A stretch of DNA of 64,000 nucleotides, taken from NCBI GenBank assembly GCA_036702975.1, contig DATNPX010000026.1, forward strand, positions 124,001-188,000. The letters run 5' to 3'. Both the position numbers and the translations under genes were made by a program. This DNA is from DATNPX01 sp036702975. Its GTDB lineage: Bacteria; Cyanobacteriota; Vampirovibrionia; Obscuribacterales; Obscuribacteraceae. How positions within the stretch are numbered: position 1 is the first letter of the stretch; each line of letters opens with the position of its first letter. This document shows positions 26,692 through 35,176 of the stretch, piece by piece. The notes beneath the pieces are model-generated. The model was given only the letters and a program-made list of their open reading frames with translations. It had not been told where the DNA came from and ran no database searches.

Positions 26692-27595
26692 AGATCACTG
26701 CCTCAGCGATTTCAGTTGGTTGGGACATGCTCGACTCGATCAAATAGGCTTCCGAACTCAACGGCACTACTTTGTGCTTTGTCAGCCCGACAAATGCAGT
26801 CGTAGAAGCCACCATCAATACTACCACCGCTGCGGCACTGGCCACGAACAAGCGAGGAGTTTTGAACTTTGTTTTCGTTTGCGCTGCCGGAGCAGCAGTT
26901 TGTTGTTCCGACTTGAGGGTAATTGGCACTACCTGTAGTTGCCGCTTCACTCCCGGCCACAGGTCGAAATCATCGGCCATCGCCGGTCTATATGAGTCTC
27001 TGAGCAATTCACCAACTGAAGAAATCGACTCAAAACTTCCTTTGCATTCTGTACAATCAACTAAATGCTTAGTGATTGTTCGGTGACGCAGAATTTCTAC
27101 TTCCTGGTCAGCATAAGCGGAAAGCTCACCCTGAATCAACGCACAGTCTTCATTCAGCCTGGCTTTGACAGCTGGCCACAAATCCACCTTGATACTTAAA
27201 GGCAATTCCAAATTTTTAGCAATCAGCTTTGTGACGTTATTAAGTTCCTTGTAGGTACTCATACACGGTAGACACTCTTTTAAGTGCTTGTCGACGCCTT
27301 CATGAGCAGGTGGTGGCAACTCACCGTCAATAAATGAAGAAAGGTCATCGCGAATAACGTCGCACACAGAGGGCAGCTCGGCCTGCAGTAAGTCCCATAT
27401 TTCGGGAACGGCGACATCATCTGAGAACATATTCTCGCCGAGGAATTGCTCGAGCGATTTTAGTGTCTCGAATTCTTGTGAGCACGATTCGCAGTCGGTA
27501 ATATGCGCCTGCATCTCCGTCTGGACTTTCGCGTCTAGTTGACCGTCGACGAGCGCTGATAGCTCGGAACGATACTTTACACACACATCTTCCAT
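26675..27595 (-). CDS. Membrane anti-sigma factor with three zinc-finger (ZAS) repeats
   Basis: Three tandem zf-HC2/ZAS domains precede one membrane segment (248-271). Zinc ligands are His31/Cys35/Cys38, His104/Cys108/Cys111 and His177/Cys181/Cys184, a spacing of exactly 73 residues, each with a Cys near the repeat start (5, 78, 151) and each followed by a W-containing linker (EIWDLL, DLWPAV, DLWPGV). ZAS anti-sigma factors normally have a single finger that clamps the ECF sigma factor at the membrane. The gene starts immediately after the sigma stop (TAGATG), implying translational coupling. The 35-residue C-terminal tail would be periplasmic. Confidence 0.92.
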   Translation of the reverse strand: MEDVCVKYRSELSALVDGQLDAKVQTEMQAHITDCESCSQEFETLKSLEQFLGENMFSDDVAVPEIWDLLQAELPSVCDVIRDDLSSFIDGELPPPAHEGVDKHLKECLPCMSTYKELNNVTKLIAKNLELPLSIKVDLWPAVKARLNEDCALIQGELSAYADQEVEILRHRTITKHLVDCTECKGSFESISSVGELLRDSYRPAMADDFDLWPGVKRQLQVVPITLKSEQQTAAPAAQTKTKFKTPRLFVASAAAVVVLMVASTTAFVGLTKHKVVPLSSEAYLIESSMSQPTEIAEAVIYDPEQ

Positions 27596-28240
27596 CTAGC
27601 TTGAGACCTCGTTGGGGGAAGTCCGATTCTCGAGATAGGGCTTCAAGAGTTCTTGCAATTTTGTTCGCGCCCGTGCGATACGGGATTTAACAGTGCCCAT
27701 TTCCGTCTTGGTGATGACGGCAATCTCTTCGTAACTAAGTCCTTCCACTTCTCGTAAGACGATGGCAGTTCTAAACTGTTCCGGTAGTCTGAGCATGGCT
27801 TTCCTAATGACGTCGGTCATTTCATGGCTCAATGCTTTTTCATCTGGCTGCGGCGAAGAATCTGCGATGTCATGCGTCGTTTCACTTTCATTGTCGGCGT
27901 CTGTGGGCTCATCCATAGACACTGTTGGCAAGCGGCGTGGGCGCTTTCTCAATTCATCGTAAAAAAGGTTTGTAACAATCTGAGTGAGCCACGAACGAAA
28001 TGACGACGGATTTCTCAGGTTGTTGATTGACCTGTAAACCCTGATGAATACTTCTTGTGCGAGATCGGACGTGTCCGTCCAATCTGGTGCCAGTTGATAA
28101 ATCAACGCATAAACTGTGCGTTGATGACGCTTCACCAACTCTTCAAAGGCTGCCGGTTCGCGTTTCTGACACGCCAAAACCAGGTCACGATCACTCTTTT
28201 GACTATAAGCTGTAGCCATGCTTTTGGTACCTTCCTGCAT
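27596..28240 (-). CDS. ECF RNA polymerase sigma factor (sigma-70 family)
   Basis: Region 2 is seen in AFEELVKRHQRTVYALIYQ and DLAQEVFIRVYRSI; region 4 in LPEQFRTAIVLREVEGLSYEEIA and GTVKSRIARART. Length 214 is normal for an ECF factor, with a short acidic linker (TDADNESETTHD) between regions. GGTGAG lies five bases before ATG 28240; another ATG seven codons in (28219) also has GGAAGG upstream. It is the first gene of the sigma/anti-sigma/Spy-like operon and is likely autoregulated. Confidence 0.94.
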   Translation of the reverse strand: MQEGTKSMATAYSQKSDRDLVLACQKREPAAFEELVKRHQRTVYALIYQLAPDWTDTSDLAQEVFIRVYRSINNLRNPSSFRSWLTQIVTNLFYDELRKRPRRLPTVSMDEPTDADNESETTHDIADSSPQPDEKALSHEMTDVIRKAMLRLPEQFRTAIVLREVEGLSYEEIAVITKTEMGTVKSRIARARTKLQELLKPYLENRTSPNEVSS

Positions 28241-28599
28241 GCTATCTCACCATCTACTATTTCCCGAGCATCTTTCGCATTTTTGCTTCAGTTCGGATCA
28301 TTAAAAAGAAGCGGCAATGAGCCTATTCGATATATAGCCAGGATTGAGACAGGGACTATTATCCTATCACCACAAGTGAGCTAGCCGAATTAAGCCCGTT
28401 CTCCTTGTATCTGTTTAATTCGTCAATATTGAAAAGTGCTAGCATACGAACTTAGATCCACATATATACGCGGGCTGGTCGATGAGATCACCCAGTATGG
28501 GTTTCAGAGGAATCTCCGTACAAGTACTAGTTTCGAAGAGGCGTCCGGTGCCGCACCACACGGAAACAGGAGTCGCCGCATCGCAAAAGGAGCGGTAAA
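28241..28599. other. Divergent promoter region, ECF sigma / metK
   Basis: This 359-base gap separates the minus-strand sigma operon from metK. Both promoters must lie here. I looked for a SAM-I, SAM-II or SAH riboswitch core ahead of metK and did not find one. A GC-rich stretch at about 28540-28590 ends in the metK ribosome binding site. No ORF was recognised. Confidence 0.5.
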
Positions 28600-29877
28600 T
28601 TGACTAAGACTTATCTTTTCACTTCCGAATCTGTGACGGAAGGACATCCAGACAAGATTTGCGACCAGATTTCGGACGCAATTCTGGATGCGGTGCTCAC
28701 CCAAGATCCTCAGGGACGCGTAGCAGCGGAATCATCTGTTGCCACAGGTCTCGTGTTGCTCTTTGGCGAGATCACAACTGACGCAAATGTTCCTTTTCAG
28801 GACCTGATTAGGAAAGTTATTAAATCAATCGGATATACAGGCGAGCACGGTGGCGGCTTCGATGCTGATTCCTGTGCAGTTCTCGTTGCTCTCAACAAAC
28901 AATCTGCCGACATTGCTGCCGGCGTAAACCAGGCTCTGGAAGTACGCGACGGCGACGGACAGGATATCGGCGCTGGAGACCAGGGCATGATGTTCGGTTT
29001 CGCCTGCAACGAAACACCAGAGTTCATGCCGATGCCGATCTCAGTCGCACATCGCATATCGCGCCGTTTGAGTGAAGTTCGCAAGTCTGGCACGTTGCCG
29101 TATCTGCGCCCTGATGGCAAAACTCAAGTAACCATCGAGTACGTAGACGGAAAACCTACAAGAGTAGACACGATTGTTATTTCCACACAGCATGATCCAG
29201 TCATTGACGGCTCTGACGATAACGAGAAGATTCAAGCCCGTATTGCGGCTGATCTCAAAGCCTACGTCGTCATGCCGGTGTTCCACGATTTGAGCATCAA
29301 GCCTGACGAGAACACACGCTATTTCATCAATCCATCTGGTCGCTTCGTGGTCGGTGGACCGCACGGTGACGCAGGTCTTACCGGGCGCAAGATTATCGTC
29401 GACACCTATGGCGGCTATGCGCGTCACGGCGGCGGCGCCTTCTCTGGCAAGGACCCAACAAAGGTCGACCGCTCGGCTGCATATGCTGTACGCCACATAG
29501 CAAAAAACATCATCGGCGCAGGCTTAGCGGAGAAAGCGGAAGTACAGGTTGCCTATGCAATCGGCGTCGCCCGCCCTGTGTCTGTAATGGTCACAACATT
29601 TGGAACCGGCAAATATCCTGATCACGAGATCACCGAAGCAGTCAACAAACTGTTCGACCTGCGCCCAGCGGCTATCATCAAGACATTCGCGCTGAACGAG
29701 CTGCCGAAACAAAACGGTGGTAAGTTCTACCAAGATGTCGCCGCCTACGGTCACTTCGGCAGACCCGACCTGGAACTCCCTTGGGAGCGTCTTGACCGGG
29801 TAGCTGATTTGAAAGCAGCTTTTTTTCAACCAGCCACTCTAAGCAGTAAGAGCCAAACGACAGCGCAAACACGCTAG
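28600..29877 (+). CDS. metK: S-adenosylmethionine synthase
   Basis: Starts with TTG at 28600, placed seven bases after AAAGGAG; no nearer ATG would keep the N-terminus. Family motifs: ESVTEGHPDKICDQ (ATP/Met binding), GAGDQGMMFG, the P-loop-like GGGAFSGKDPTKVDRSAAY, and AIGVARPVS. Length 425 is slightly above the usual 385-400 through a C-terminal Gln/Thr/Ser-rich tail. It makes SAM from methionine and ATP. A strong terminator follows. Confidence 0.98.
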   Translation: MTKTYLFTSESVTEGHPDKICDQISDAILDAVLTQDPQGRVAAESSVATGLVLLFGEITTDANVPFQDLIRKVIKSIGYTGEHGGGFDADSCAVLVALNKQSADIAAGVNQALEVRDGDGQDIGAGDQGMMFGFACNETPEFMPMPISVAHRISRRLSEVRKSGTLPYLRPDGKTQVTIEYVDGKPTRVDTIVISTQHDPVIDGSDDNEKIQARIAADLKAYVVMPVFHDLSIKPDENTRYFINPSGRFVVGGPHGDAGLTGRKIIVDTYGGYARHGGGAFSGKDPTKVDRSAAYAVRHIAKNIIGAGLAEKAEVQVAYAIGVARPVSVMVTTFGTGKYPDHEITEAVNKLFDLRPAAIIKTFALNELPKQNGGKFYQDVAAYGHFGRPDLELPWERLDRVADLKAAFFQPATLSSKSQTTAQTR

Positions 29878-29934
29878 CTCTAGCTAGCGATTTAGCCTAA
29901 GAGTGGCTGAGTTGGACAGATCAAATCAATTGAG

Positions 29935-29968
29935 AGGACCGACCCCTTCCGGGCGGTCCTTTCATTTT
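29935..29968 (+). terminator. Rho-independent terminator of metK
   Basis: AGGACCG (29935-29941) pairs with CGGTCCT (29954-29960), with extra internal CCC/GGG pairing, and is followed by TTCATTTT. Confidence 0.85.
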
Positions 29969-30303
29969 CTAAGCCAAAAACTGTCTGACTGATCTATCTA
30001 TTCTGACTATTCTGATCTATCTATCTATATGGATCAGTTTGAGGAGGCAGGTAAAGTCTCTCTTATATTGGTAAAAGCCTAGCCCAGCCAGCAAATGCCA
30101 CTCTTCCGCCCGGGAAGTGTTTCAAAGAGATCTACAGACGACTTCATCGTCAGCGTAAAACAACTAAATCCCTGGTATCGCTTTCGTCGGCTCAACTGAA
30201 AGTTGACGTTATAATGGGGCTCGGGCTAACCTCCACCCTGTGAAAGCTTGTCGAAAACAGTTTAGGGTCCCGGCAAACCTGCACTAGCAAGATTCTTAGT
30301 TAA
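29969..30303 (+). other. Non-coding stretch and leader before FHA-cyclase gene
   Basis: After the metK terminator no gene is seen for 335 bases. The first part (about 29994-30037) is a low-complexity run of CTATCTAT and TATTCTGA units. The distal part holds the putative promoter at 30192-30215 and an 82-base leader. Confidence 0.5.
30192..30215 (+). promoter_or_regulatory. Putative -10 box with adjoining operator-like repeat
   Basis: A perfect TATAAT at 30210-30215 is preceded by the inverted repeat TCAACT-GAA-AGTTGA (30192-30206), where a -35 region would lie. The -35 hexamer is weak, suggesting an activator or repressor site for the FHA-cyclase operon. Confidence 0.4.
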
Positions 30304-31260
30304 ATGAAAATCGGCACAATCACTGTCAATCCTGACTCTCCAGAGAAATATTTGGTAGAAGTTGAGGAAAACGAGATATTGCAGATTGGACGTAAACCCG
30401 CACCAGATGGGAAGCGGAAGCTTGTTTTGCCGTTTCCGGAAGTCTCCGGGCAACATGCCGAAATTCGCTGTAAGCCAAATGGCTGGACGCTCGTCGACTC
30501 CGGCAGTACCAACGGAACCATGGTCAACGGGCTAAGACTCACTCCCGGACGTGAATACGCTTTGCAGAACGGCGACCGGATTCAGATTGCTCAATACGAC
30601 CTTGTCGTCGCGCCCCATCAGAGCAATCAGTTGCCTGACGAACCGAAAGAGGCACAAGACAAAACACAGTTCCGCATCAATTTGATCAACGCTACCATTC
30701 TTGTTGCCGACATCAAAGGCTTCACACGCCTTAGCGAAGATTATGCTAACAAGCCAGGTGACGTGATGCAGGCAGCTCAAACTGTTTTCGAAGTAATGAA
30801 CCAGCAGATCGGAAAGAACTTTGGCAATCTCGAAAAGATTGCTGGTGATGCGATCATGGCTTACTGGACAGGTGATGATGGCGGCGTAAATATGCAAGCC
30901 TATCAGGCCTGCAAAACAGCCCTTGAGTTGCGAGCGATCGCAGAGCACATGGCTGAGGACAAAAGTGTATGGCCGTTCGAGGAGCATCCACTGAAAGTAG
31001 ATATGGCGCTTGCAACGGGTCCCGTTGCTGCTGGTGCACTCGGACATGCCAATACGAATACTGCATTGCTTGGTGACACCGCAAATCTAGTATTCCGGCT
31101 AGAAAAACTGATCGGCGACGAAGACGCTGGTGCCATCATAGTTGAAGCTGCTACTTATAAATTGGCCAGCACTCACTTTGCCTTCAAACCACTAGGCAAC
31201 TTCAATGTAAAAGGACGTCAGCGAGCAGTGGAAGTCTACCGTTTGCTCGGCGCACTCTAG
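30304..31260 (+). CDS. FHA domain - class III adenylate/guanylate cyclase
   Basis: Residues 1-105 form an FHA phospho-Thr-binding domain: IGR (28-30), SGQH (48-51) and STNGTMVNG (68-76). Residues 128-275 form a class III cyclase catalytic domain: metal Asp136 (VADIKGFT) and Asp182 (GDAIMAYW), substrate-specifying Lys178 and Asp258, and transition-state Asn261 and Arg265 (GDTANLVFR). The Lys/Asp pair fits ATP, so cAMP is the expected product. No membrane segment; a soluble enzyme whose output could be gated by Ser/Thr-kinase signalling through the FHA domain (inference). It is 15 bases upstream of nagZ and probably co-transcribed with it. Confidence 0.94.
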   Translation: MKIGTITVNPDSPEKYLVEVEENEILQIGRKPAPDGKRKLVLPFPEVSGQHAEIRCKPNGWTLVDSGSTNGTMVNGLRLTPGREYALQNGDRIQIAQYDLVVAPHQSNQLPDEPKEAQDKTQFRINLINATILVADIKGFTRLSEDYANKPGDVMQAAQTVFEVMNQQIGKNFGNLEKIAGDAIMAYWTGDDGGVNMQAYQACKTALELRAIAEHMAEDKSVWPFEEHPLKVDMALATGPVAAGALGHANTNTALLGDTANLVFRLEKLIGDEDAGAIIVEAATYKLASTHFAFKPLGNFNVKGRQRAVEVYRLLGAL

Positions 31261-31275
31261 AAAGGTACTCACTCA

Positions 31276-32877
31276 ATGACCTCTGCAAAAGAGCTGCAGA
31301 AGGCAGTCGGCAAGCTTATCCTCGGAAGGCTGCCTGGCACTGAATTGGATGCCGCCAATCAAAACTTGCTGGAGAAAGGCATCATTGGTGGTGCAGTACT
31401 CTTCAAAGAAAATGGGCGTGACCTGGCACAGCTGACCCAGCTGTGTGATGAGATCCGTAGCAGTTCATGCCATCCAGCCATTATTGCAGTGGACGAGGAA
31501 GGCGGGGCGGTTCAGCGCTTCGATCATATACTTACGCCTATTCCATCAGCCATGGCGCTTGCCGCTACAGGCGATACCAGTGTAATTTCGGACCTAACAA
31601 CCGTCATAGCCACTGAGTTGAAGGCAGTTGGTTTCAACTGCTTATTGGCACCGGTCATGGATGTCCTTTCGAACGCAGTCAATCCGATTGTTGCCACAAG
31701 AGCATTTTCTGACAATCCGAAAAAAGTGGGACTGCTTGCCGAGTTAGTCATCAACGCCATCTCAGAAGTGGGACTTGTAGCCGTCGGTAAGCACTTTCCC
31801 GGACACGGCTCGACCGATCTTGATTCCCATCTCGATTTGCCAGAGAGCAAGTTGAGCAACACTGGACTCTGGCATTATGACCTAATGCCGTACAGACATT
31901 GTCTAGAAAAAATCAAAGCGATTATGACGGGGCACATCTGGATCAGCTCCATTGAAGAAGCGCCAATTCCTGCCAGTCTTTCACGCAAAGTCATATCAGG
32001 CATCTTGCGCGAATACTTCAACTACAAGGGCGTCATCATGACCGATGACTTGACGATGAAGGCGATTACAGATACATGGGGATTACCAGAAGCTGCTGTA
32101 TTGGCGCTGGAAGCTGGAAACGATCTTCTGCTTGTCTGCAGTTCTCCCGAAGAGACAAAAGAAGTCAACTCATATATATGCAAGGCAGTGAAAAGTGGTC
32201 GCCTAACAGAGCAAAGTTTGATTGATTCGGCCACCCGCCTAGATGCAGCATTCAAGCCTGTCACGTGCACTGACGAAGACCTGAAGAGCCGCCGTGGAGA
32301 TTTGAAGGAACTCTTGTCGTATGAAAAAGCGACGAGTCTCAAAGCCTCACAAAGAGCGATTGCATTATTGCGCGGTAAGCTGCCAGAGATTAGTTCAGGT
32401 AACTGGCTCGTTGTGGTGCCAAACCATGCACGCTATCCGATGAAAATTGTTTCGCACTTGCGGGAGTTGCTCAAGAAAAGCAAATACGCAAAAAAAGACA
32501 AAGACCTCAGTCTACAGTTCACCGAAATCAGATATAGCGTTGATCCCTCAGATGAGGAGATCAAAGAGATTGCAACTGAATGTGTTGAGAGAAACTGCAT
32601 TTTCTTGAGTTACAGAGCGCTTAGCAATCAGGGTCAACTCATGTTGGGAGCACGCATCGGCGAAAACGCCCGAGAGAAAGTGGCCGTGTGTTCAGACGTG
32701 CCTTATGATGTGCTCGGACTTCCCTCCTTTGAAAACGTGCTAGCAACCTTCGATCCCTCAGAACAGGCTATGCAGGCACTGGCGATAATGCTGTTAGGTG
32801 GCGAATCGTTCCAGGGAGAATGCCCTGTAAATCTTGAATTCCAAATGGCGACCGGCAGCTACAGACCATTTATTTGA
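31276..32877 (+). CDS. nagZ: Glycoside hydrolase family 3 beta-N-acetylhexosaminidase (NagZ-like)
   Basis: The N-terminal 330 residues are a GH3 barrel with the NagZ signature KHFPGHGSTDLDSH (172-185, the catalytic His/Asp loop) and GVIMTDDLTM with nucleophile Asp257. NagZ removes terminal GlcNAc from muropeptides in cell-wall recycling. At 533 residues it has an added C-terminal domain of about 190 residues, longer than one-domain NagZ. No signal peptide, so cytosolic action is expected. AAAGG precedes the ATG. It sits between the FHA-cyclase and a TadE-like gene in one apparent transcript. Confidence 0.92.
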   Translation: MTSAKELQKAVGKLILGRLPGTELDAANQNLLEKGIIGGAVLFKENGRDLAQLTQLCDEIRSSSCHPAIIAVDEEGGAVQRFDHILTPIPSAMALAATGDTSVISDLTTVIATELKAVGFNCLLAPVMDVLSNAVNPIVATRAFSDNPKKVGLLAELVINAISEVGLVAVGKHFPGHGSTDLDSHLDLPESKLSNTGLWHYDLMPYRHCLEKIKAIMTGHIWISSIEEAPIPASLSRKVISGILREYFNYKGVIMTDDLTMKAITDTWGLPEAAVLALEAGNDLLLVCSSPEETKEVNSYICKAVKSGRLTEQSLIDSATRLDAAFKPVTCTDEDLKSRRGDLKELLSYEKATSLKASQRAIALLRGKLPEISSGNWLVVVPNHARYPMKIVSHLRELLKKSKYAKKDKDLSLQFTEIRYSVDPSDEEIKEIATECVERNCIFLSYRALSNQGQLMLGARIGENAREKVAVCSDVPYDVLGLPSFENVLATFDPSEQAMQALAIMLLGGESFQGECPVNLEFQMATGSYRPFI

Positions 32878-32908
32878 TCGGCTCTCGAAAAACAAAGGTG
32901 GATCATTG

Positions 32909-33496
32909 ATGATGTGCACGAGGATGCGTTCCATGTCCACACCGAATTTGAGCGGAAACCAGGGAGTTAAGCTGCGTAGTCCGGACGGAGCAGTTTTGGC
33001 TGAAGGAGTAGTGGCACTGTGGATGGTGACTGTCGGCGTCGTCTGCGGTGTCATTCTTTTAGTCAACGCCGGAATGTACACTTTCTACAAAGAAAAAATC
33101 AGCTACATCGGGAATCAGGCAGCGACAATGGCGGCAGCCCTGCCTGTCGGCAGTGATTCACGAAACAAAACGCTGCAGCTCGTCAAGGATATGCTGAACA
33201 CCATGAATCTTCCGAATGACGACGTAGAAGTGAGCATCACCTCGATAAGACTGGCTGACAAGCCAGGTGTTTCGGTCGAAGTCAAAGTCAACAACTTGCC
33301 GCTGATCGGTAATGGTCAGATCTGCCCTATCAAAATCGGCTTGAATGAGAAATCTGCTGCACTGTGCAAAGGCGCCTCCAGTGCTGATGCTTATTTGCTT
33401 CTTCGCAACCGCGTTACCGGAGGGTATATCGTTCCATTGATCAGAATGCCGGCAAACGGTCAATCTGGTTTGGATGCACCGCTGATCCCCCAGTAG
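32909..33496 (+). CDS. TadE/TadG-like membrane-anchored protein
   Basis: ATG at 32909 has GGTGG about seven bases upstream and starts 31 bases after nagZ (195 residues). The N-terminal segment RSPDGAVLAEGVVALW followed by a long hydrophobic helix (TVGVVCGVILLVNAGMYTF) has the form of TadE-type pseudopilins, including the acidic residue of the processed helix. The rest is a soluble beta-rich domain with two Cys residues. Function in a Tad-like pilus is suggested by shape only; no tad genes are nearby. Confidence 0.65.
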   Translation: MMCTRMRSMSTPNLSGNQGVKLRSPDGAVLAEGVVALWMVTVGVVCGVILLVNAGMYTFYKEKISYIGNQAATMAAALPVGSDSRNKTLQLVKDMLNTMNLPNDDVEVSITSIRLADKPGVSVEVKVNNLPLIGNGQICPIKIGLNEKSAALCKGASSADAYLLLRNRVTGGYIVPLIRMPANGQSGLDAPLIPQ

Positions 33497-33530
33497 CAGG
33501 CTAGGTCTGGCAGTAGTGGGCTAGGTCTGG
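33491..33530 (+). repeat. 20-base tandem duplication over a stop codon
   Basis: Two adjacent 20-base units starting CAGTAG and ending GGCTAGGTCTGG (33491-33510 and 33511-33530) differ at two bases. The first TAG is the stop of the TadE-like gene, so the duplication extends its 3' end. Confidence 0.8.
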
Positions 33531-33661
33531 CAACTTTTGCAGCCCAGCACGATTCTTTCTTACGAATTGTTGTCATCCAAGGCCCTGTCAGTCTTTGCAA
33601 GTAGACAACAGGAAGCTAACGAAATAAACTTGTGCAACTTTGTCAAAGTGGAGAAGCGAAA

Positions 33662-33931
33662 ATGTTTGAGACGATTTTGAAAGGTCTAAGTGGCCGCTGG
33701 GGAATGCTTGCATTAGTTCTGGCATTGACTCCTACCGGTCGGAAGCTCACCAAAACTGCTGTGAAAGAGCTTGTTCGCGCTGGTGTTACAGCAAGCGAAA
33801 AGATCAAAGAACTGACCGACGAGATCAAAGAAGAAGGATACGAGATAATCGCTGAAATCAAAGAAGAGCGCAACGCTGAAGAAAATGGCGCCGCGAAAGG
33901 TAGCAACAGCAAGAAAGAAGCCTCCACATAA
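33662..33931 (+). CDS. Small membrane-associated helical protein, 89 aa
   Basis: ATG at 33662 has GGAG eight bases upstream, better than an ATG 30 bases earlier. A short hydrophobic segment (GMLALVLALTPTG) is followed by a strongly charged Lys/Glu amphipathic helix (about 25-70) and a polar tail. It resembles small DUF5132-like proteins in layout, though a family match is not certain. Confidence 0.65.
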   Translation: MFETILKGLSGRWGMLALVLALTPTGRKLTKTAVKELVRAGVTASEKIKELTDEIKEEGYEIIAEIKEERNAEENGAAKGSNSKKEAST

Positions 33932-34062
33932 CCTCTTGCCGATTGAACCTATAGCGTGGGTTCGGTCTCGCATGGTTTTGATAGGCAGTTACATCATAGA
34001 GGCTACATGAGTCAAGCATGAAGGCTCAGATTTTGGCGTGCACAATGGGAGTTTGTTCTGAC

Positions 34063-34551
34063 ATGAACGAAAAACGAAGCCTTGGAATTGAAGACGTTCG
34101 AGCATTCCTGAATGACAATGGAATGAACAACAAGATCGTTGAACTTGCAGATTCAGCCCGCACAGCCGAAATGGCGGCAGCATCAATCGGAACATCGGTC
34201 GGTCAAATAGTGAAATCACTTATTTTCCGAGGAGTACAAAGTGGGGCACCAATATTGGTGCTAGCTTCGGGAACAAATCGCGTCGATGAGAAGAAAGTCG
34301 CTCAAGTAATTGGTGAACCAATAAAGAAAGCAGACGCCGACTTCGTGCGCAATCGCAGCGGCTTTTCGATCGGCGGAGTGCCACCATTTGCACATCTCGA
34401 ACAAATGCTCACGGTCATTGACGAAGACCTGCTGACCTATGAGGACATCTGGTCGGCGGCCGGTCATCCACATGCGGTTGTTCAGTTGCTTCCCACCGAT
34501 TTGGTTTCGATTAGCAAAGGTCGGCAGGCTGATATCAAAGTCGCTAAATGA
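34063..34551 (+). CDS. YbaK/ProX-type aminoacyl-tRNA deacylase
   Basis: A YbaK/EbsC-fold domain: SARTAEMAAASIGTSVGQIVKSLIF with the conserved Lys, VLASGTNRVDEKKV, and the closing FSIGGVPPFAH. The family hydrolyses misacylated tRNAs such as Cys-tRNA-Pro. Start is uncertain: ATG 34063 has GGGAG eleven bases upstream; in-frame ATGs lie at 34018 and 34045. From 34063 it has 162 residues, typical for a single-domain deacylase. Confidence 0.88.
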   Translation: MNEKRSLGIEDVRAFLNDNGMNNKIVELADSARTAEMAAASIGTSVGQIVKSLIFRGVQSGAPILVLASGTNRVDEKKVAQVIGEPIKKADADFVRNRSGFSIGGVPPFAHLEQMLTVIDEDLLTYEDIWSAAGHPHAVVQLLPTDLVSISKGRQADIKVAK

Positions 34552-34603
34552 TGTCTGCTTTTCTGGCTATTAATTAACGGAACACTAAAAACGGAACGCA
34601 CAC

Positions 34604-35059
34604 TTAGGATATCGGCACAAGAATCTCGGTTATGAGTTTGTCCTCGGGAGTCGATTTCGGATCATTCACATAATGCTCTATATTGAATCGCTCTTCGGTT
34701 TTGAGTTTTTTGGTCGCCACAATTTCGAAAACACGACCGCAAGCCTCCGGCATCTGGCTGTAGGAGCCAGTTAATACGAATCGAGCGTAGCGGCCACCAT
34801 CGAAATGCATGTATTCAAGACCGCTGGGAATGTTGTCCGGCTTGGCGTCAAAACAGAAACCGGCTCTGTAAATCTGCGGACCAACCTTGTAGAGACTCAT
34901 GCCTTGCTTCATCGCTCCCAGTTTTGCGAGTTCAGGCACAACCTTCAAGACCTCCTGCCAAGCCTTAGGAGCGTTTTCCATGAAAGGTCCGACCTTCTCA
35001 ATGTAAACGTAGTGAGTCGCAGGAAAAGTAATAGTGTCGTAATTTTCGTTCAGACTCAT
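34604..35059 (-). CDS. GyrI-like small-molecule-binding protein
   Basis: A 151-residue protein with the GyrI/AraC effector-binding fold: FPATHYVYIEKVGPF at the start, a central APKAWQEVLKVVPEL, GGRYARFVLTGSY and EERFNIEHYVND at the end, with the usual Glu in the binding groove. There is no DNA-binding domain. Stand-alone members bind small hydrophobic ligands or hydrolyse cyclopropanoid electrophiles. Confidence 0.8.
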   Translation of the reverse strand: MSLNENYDTITFPATHYVYIEKVGPFMENAPKAWQEVLKVVPELAKLGAMKQGMSLYKVGPQIYRAGFCFDAKPDNIPSGLEYMHFDGGRYARFVLTGSYSQMPEACGRVFEIVATKKLKTEERFNIEHYVNDPKSTPEDKLITEILVPIS

Positions 35060-35176
35060 GAATGCCTCTCCGATTGATAGTTCCCAAGAACGCAGGAGCG
35101 ATCATACCTGATAGGGGGGGCAAAATCTCTCGGCTAAAATTAGTACAGTAGCGAACACTCCACAACATGGTGTGTC

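Noticed and set aside
28400..28599. A possible SAM riboswitch before metK
   Set aside because: No conserved SAM-I/II/III core was found by eye; only a GC-rich stretch is present.
30532..31139. Minus-strand frames of 76-171 codons
   Set aside because: They overlap the FHA-cyclase gene, which has complete motifs in its own frame.
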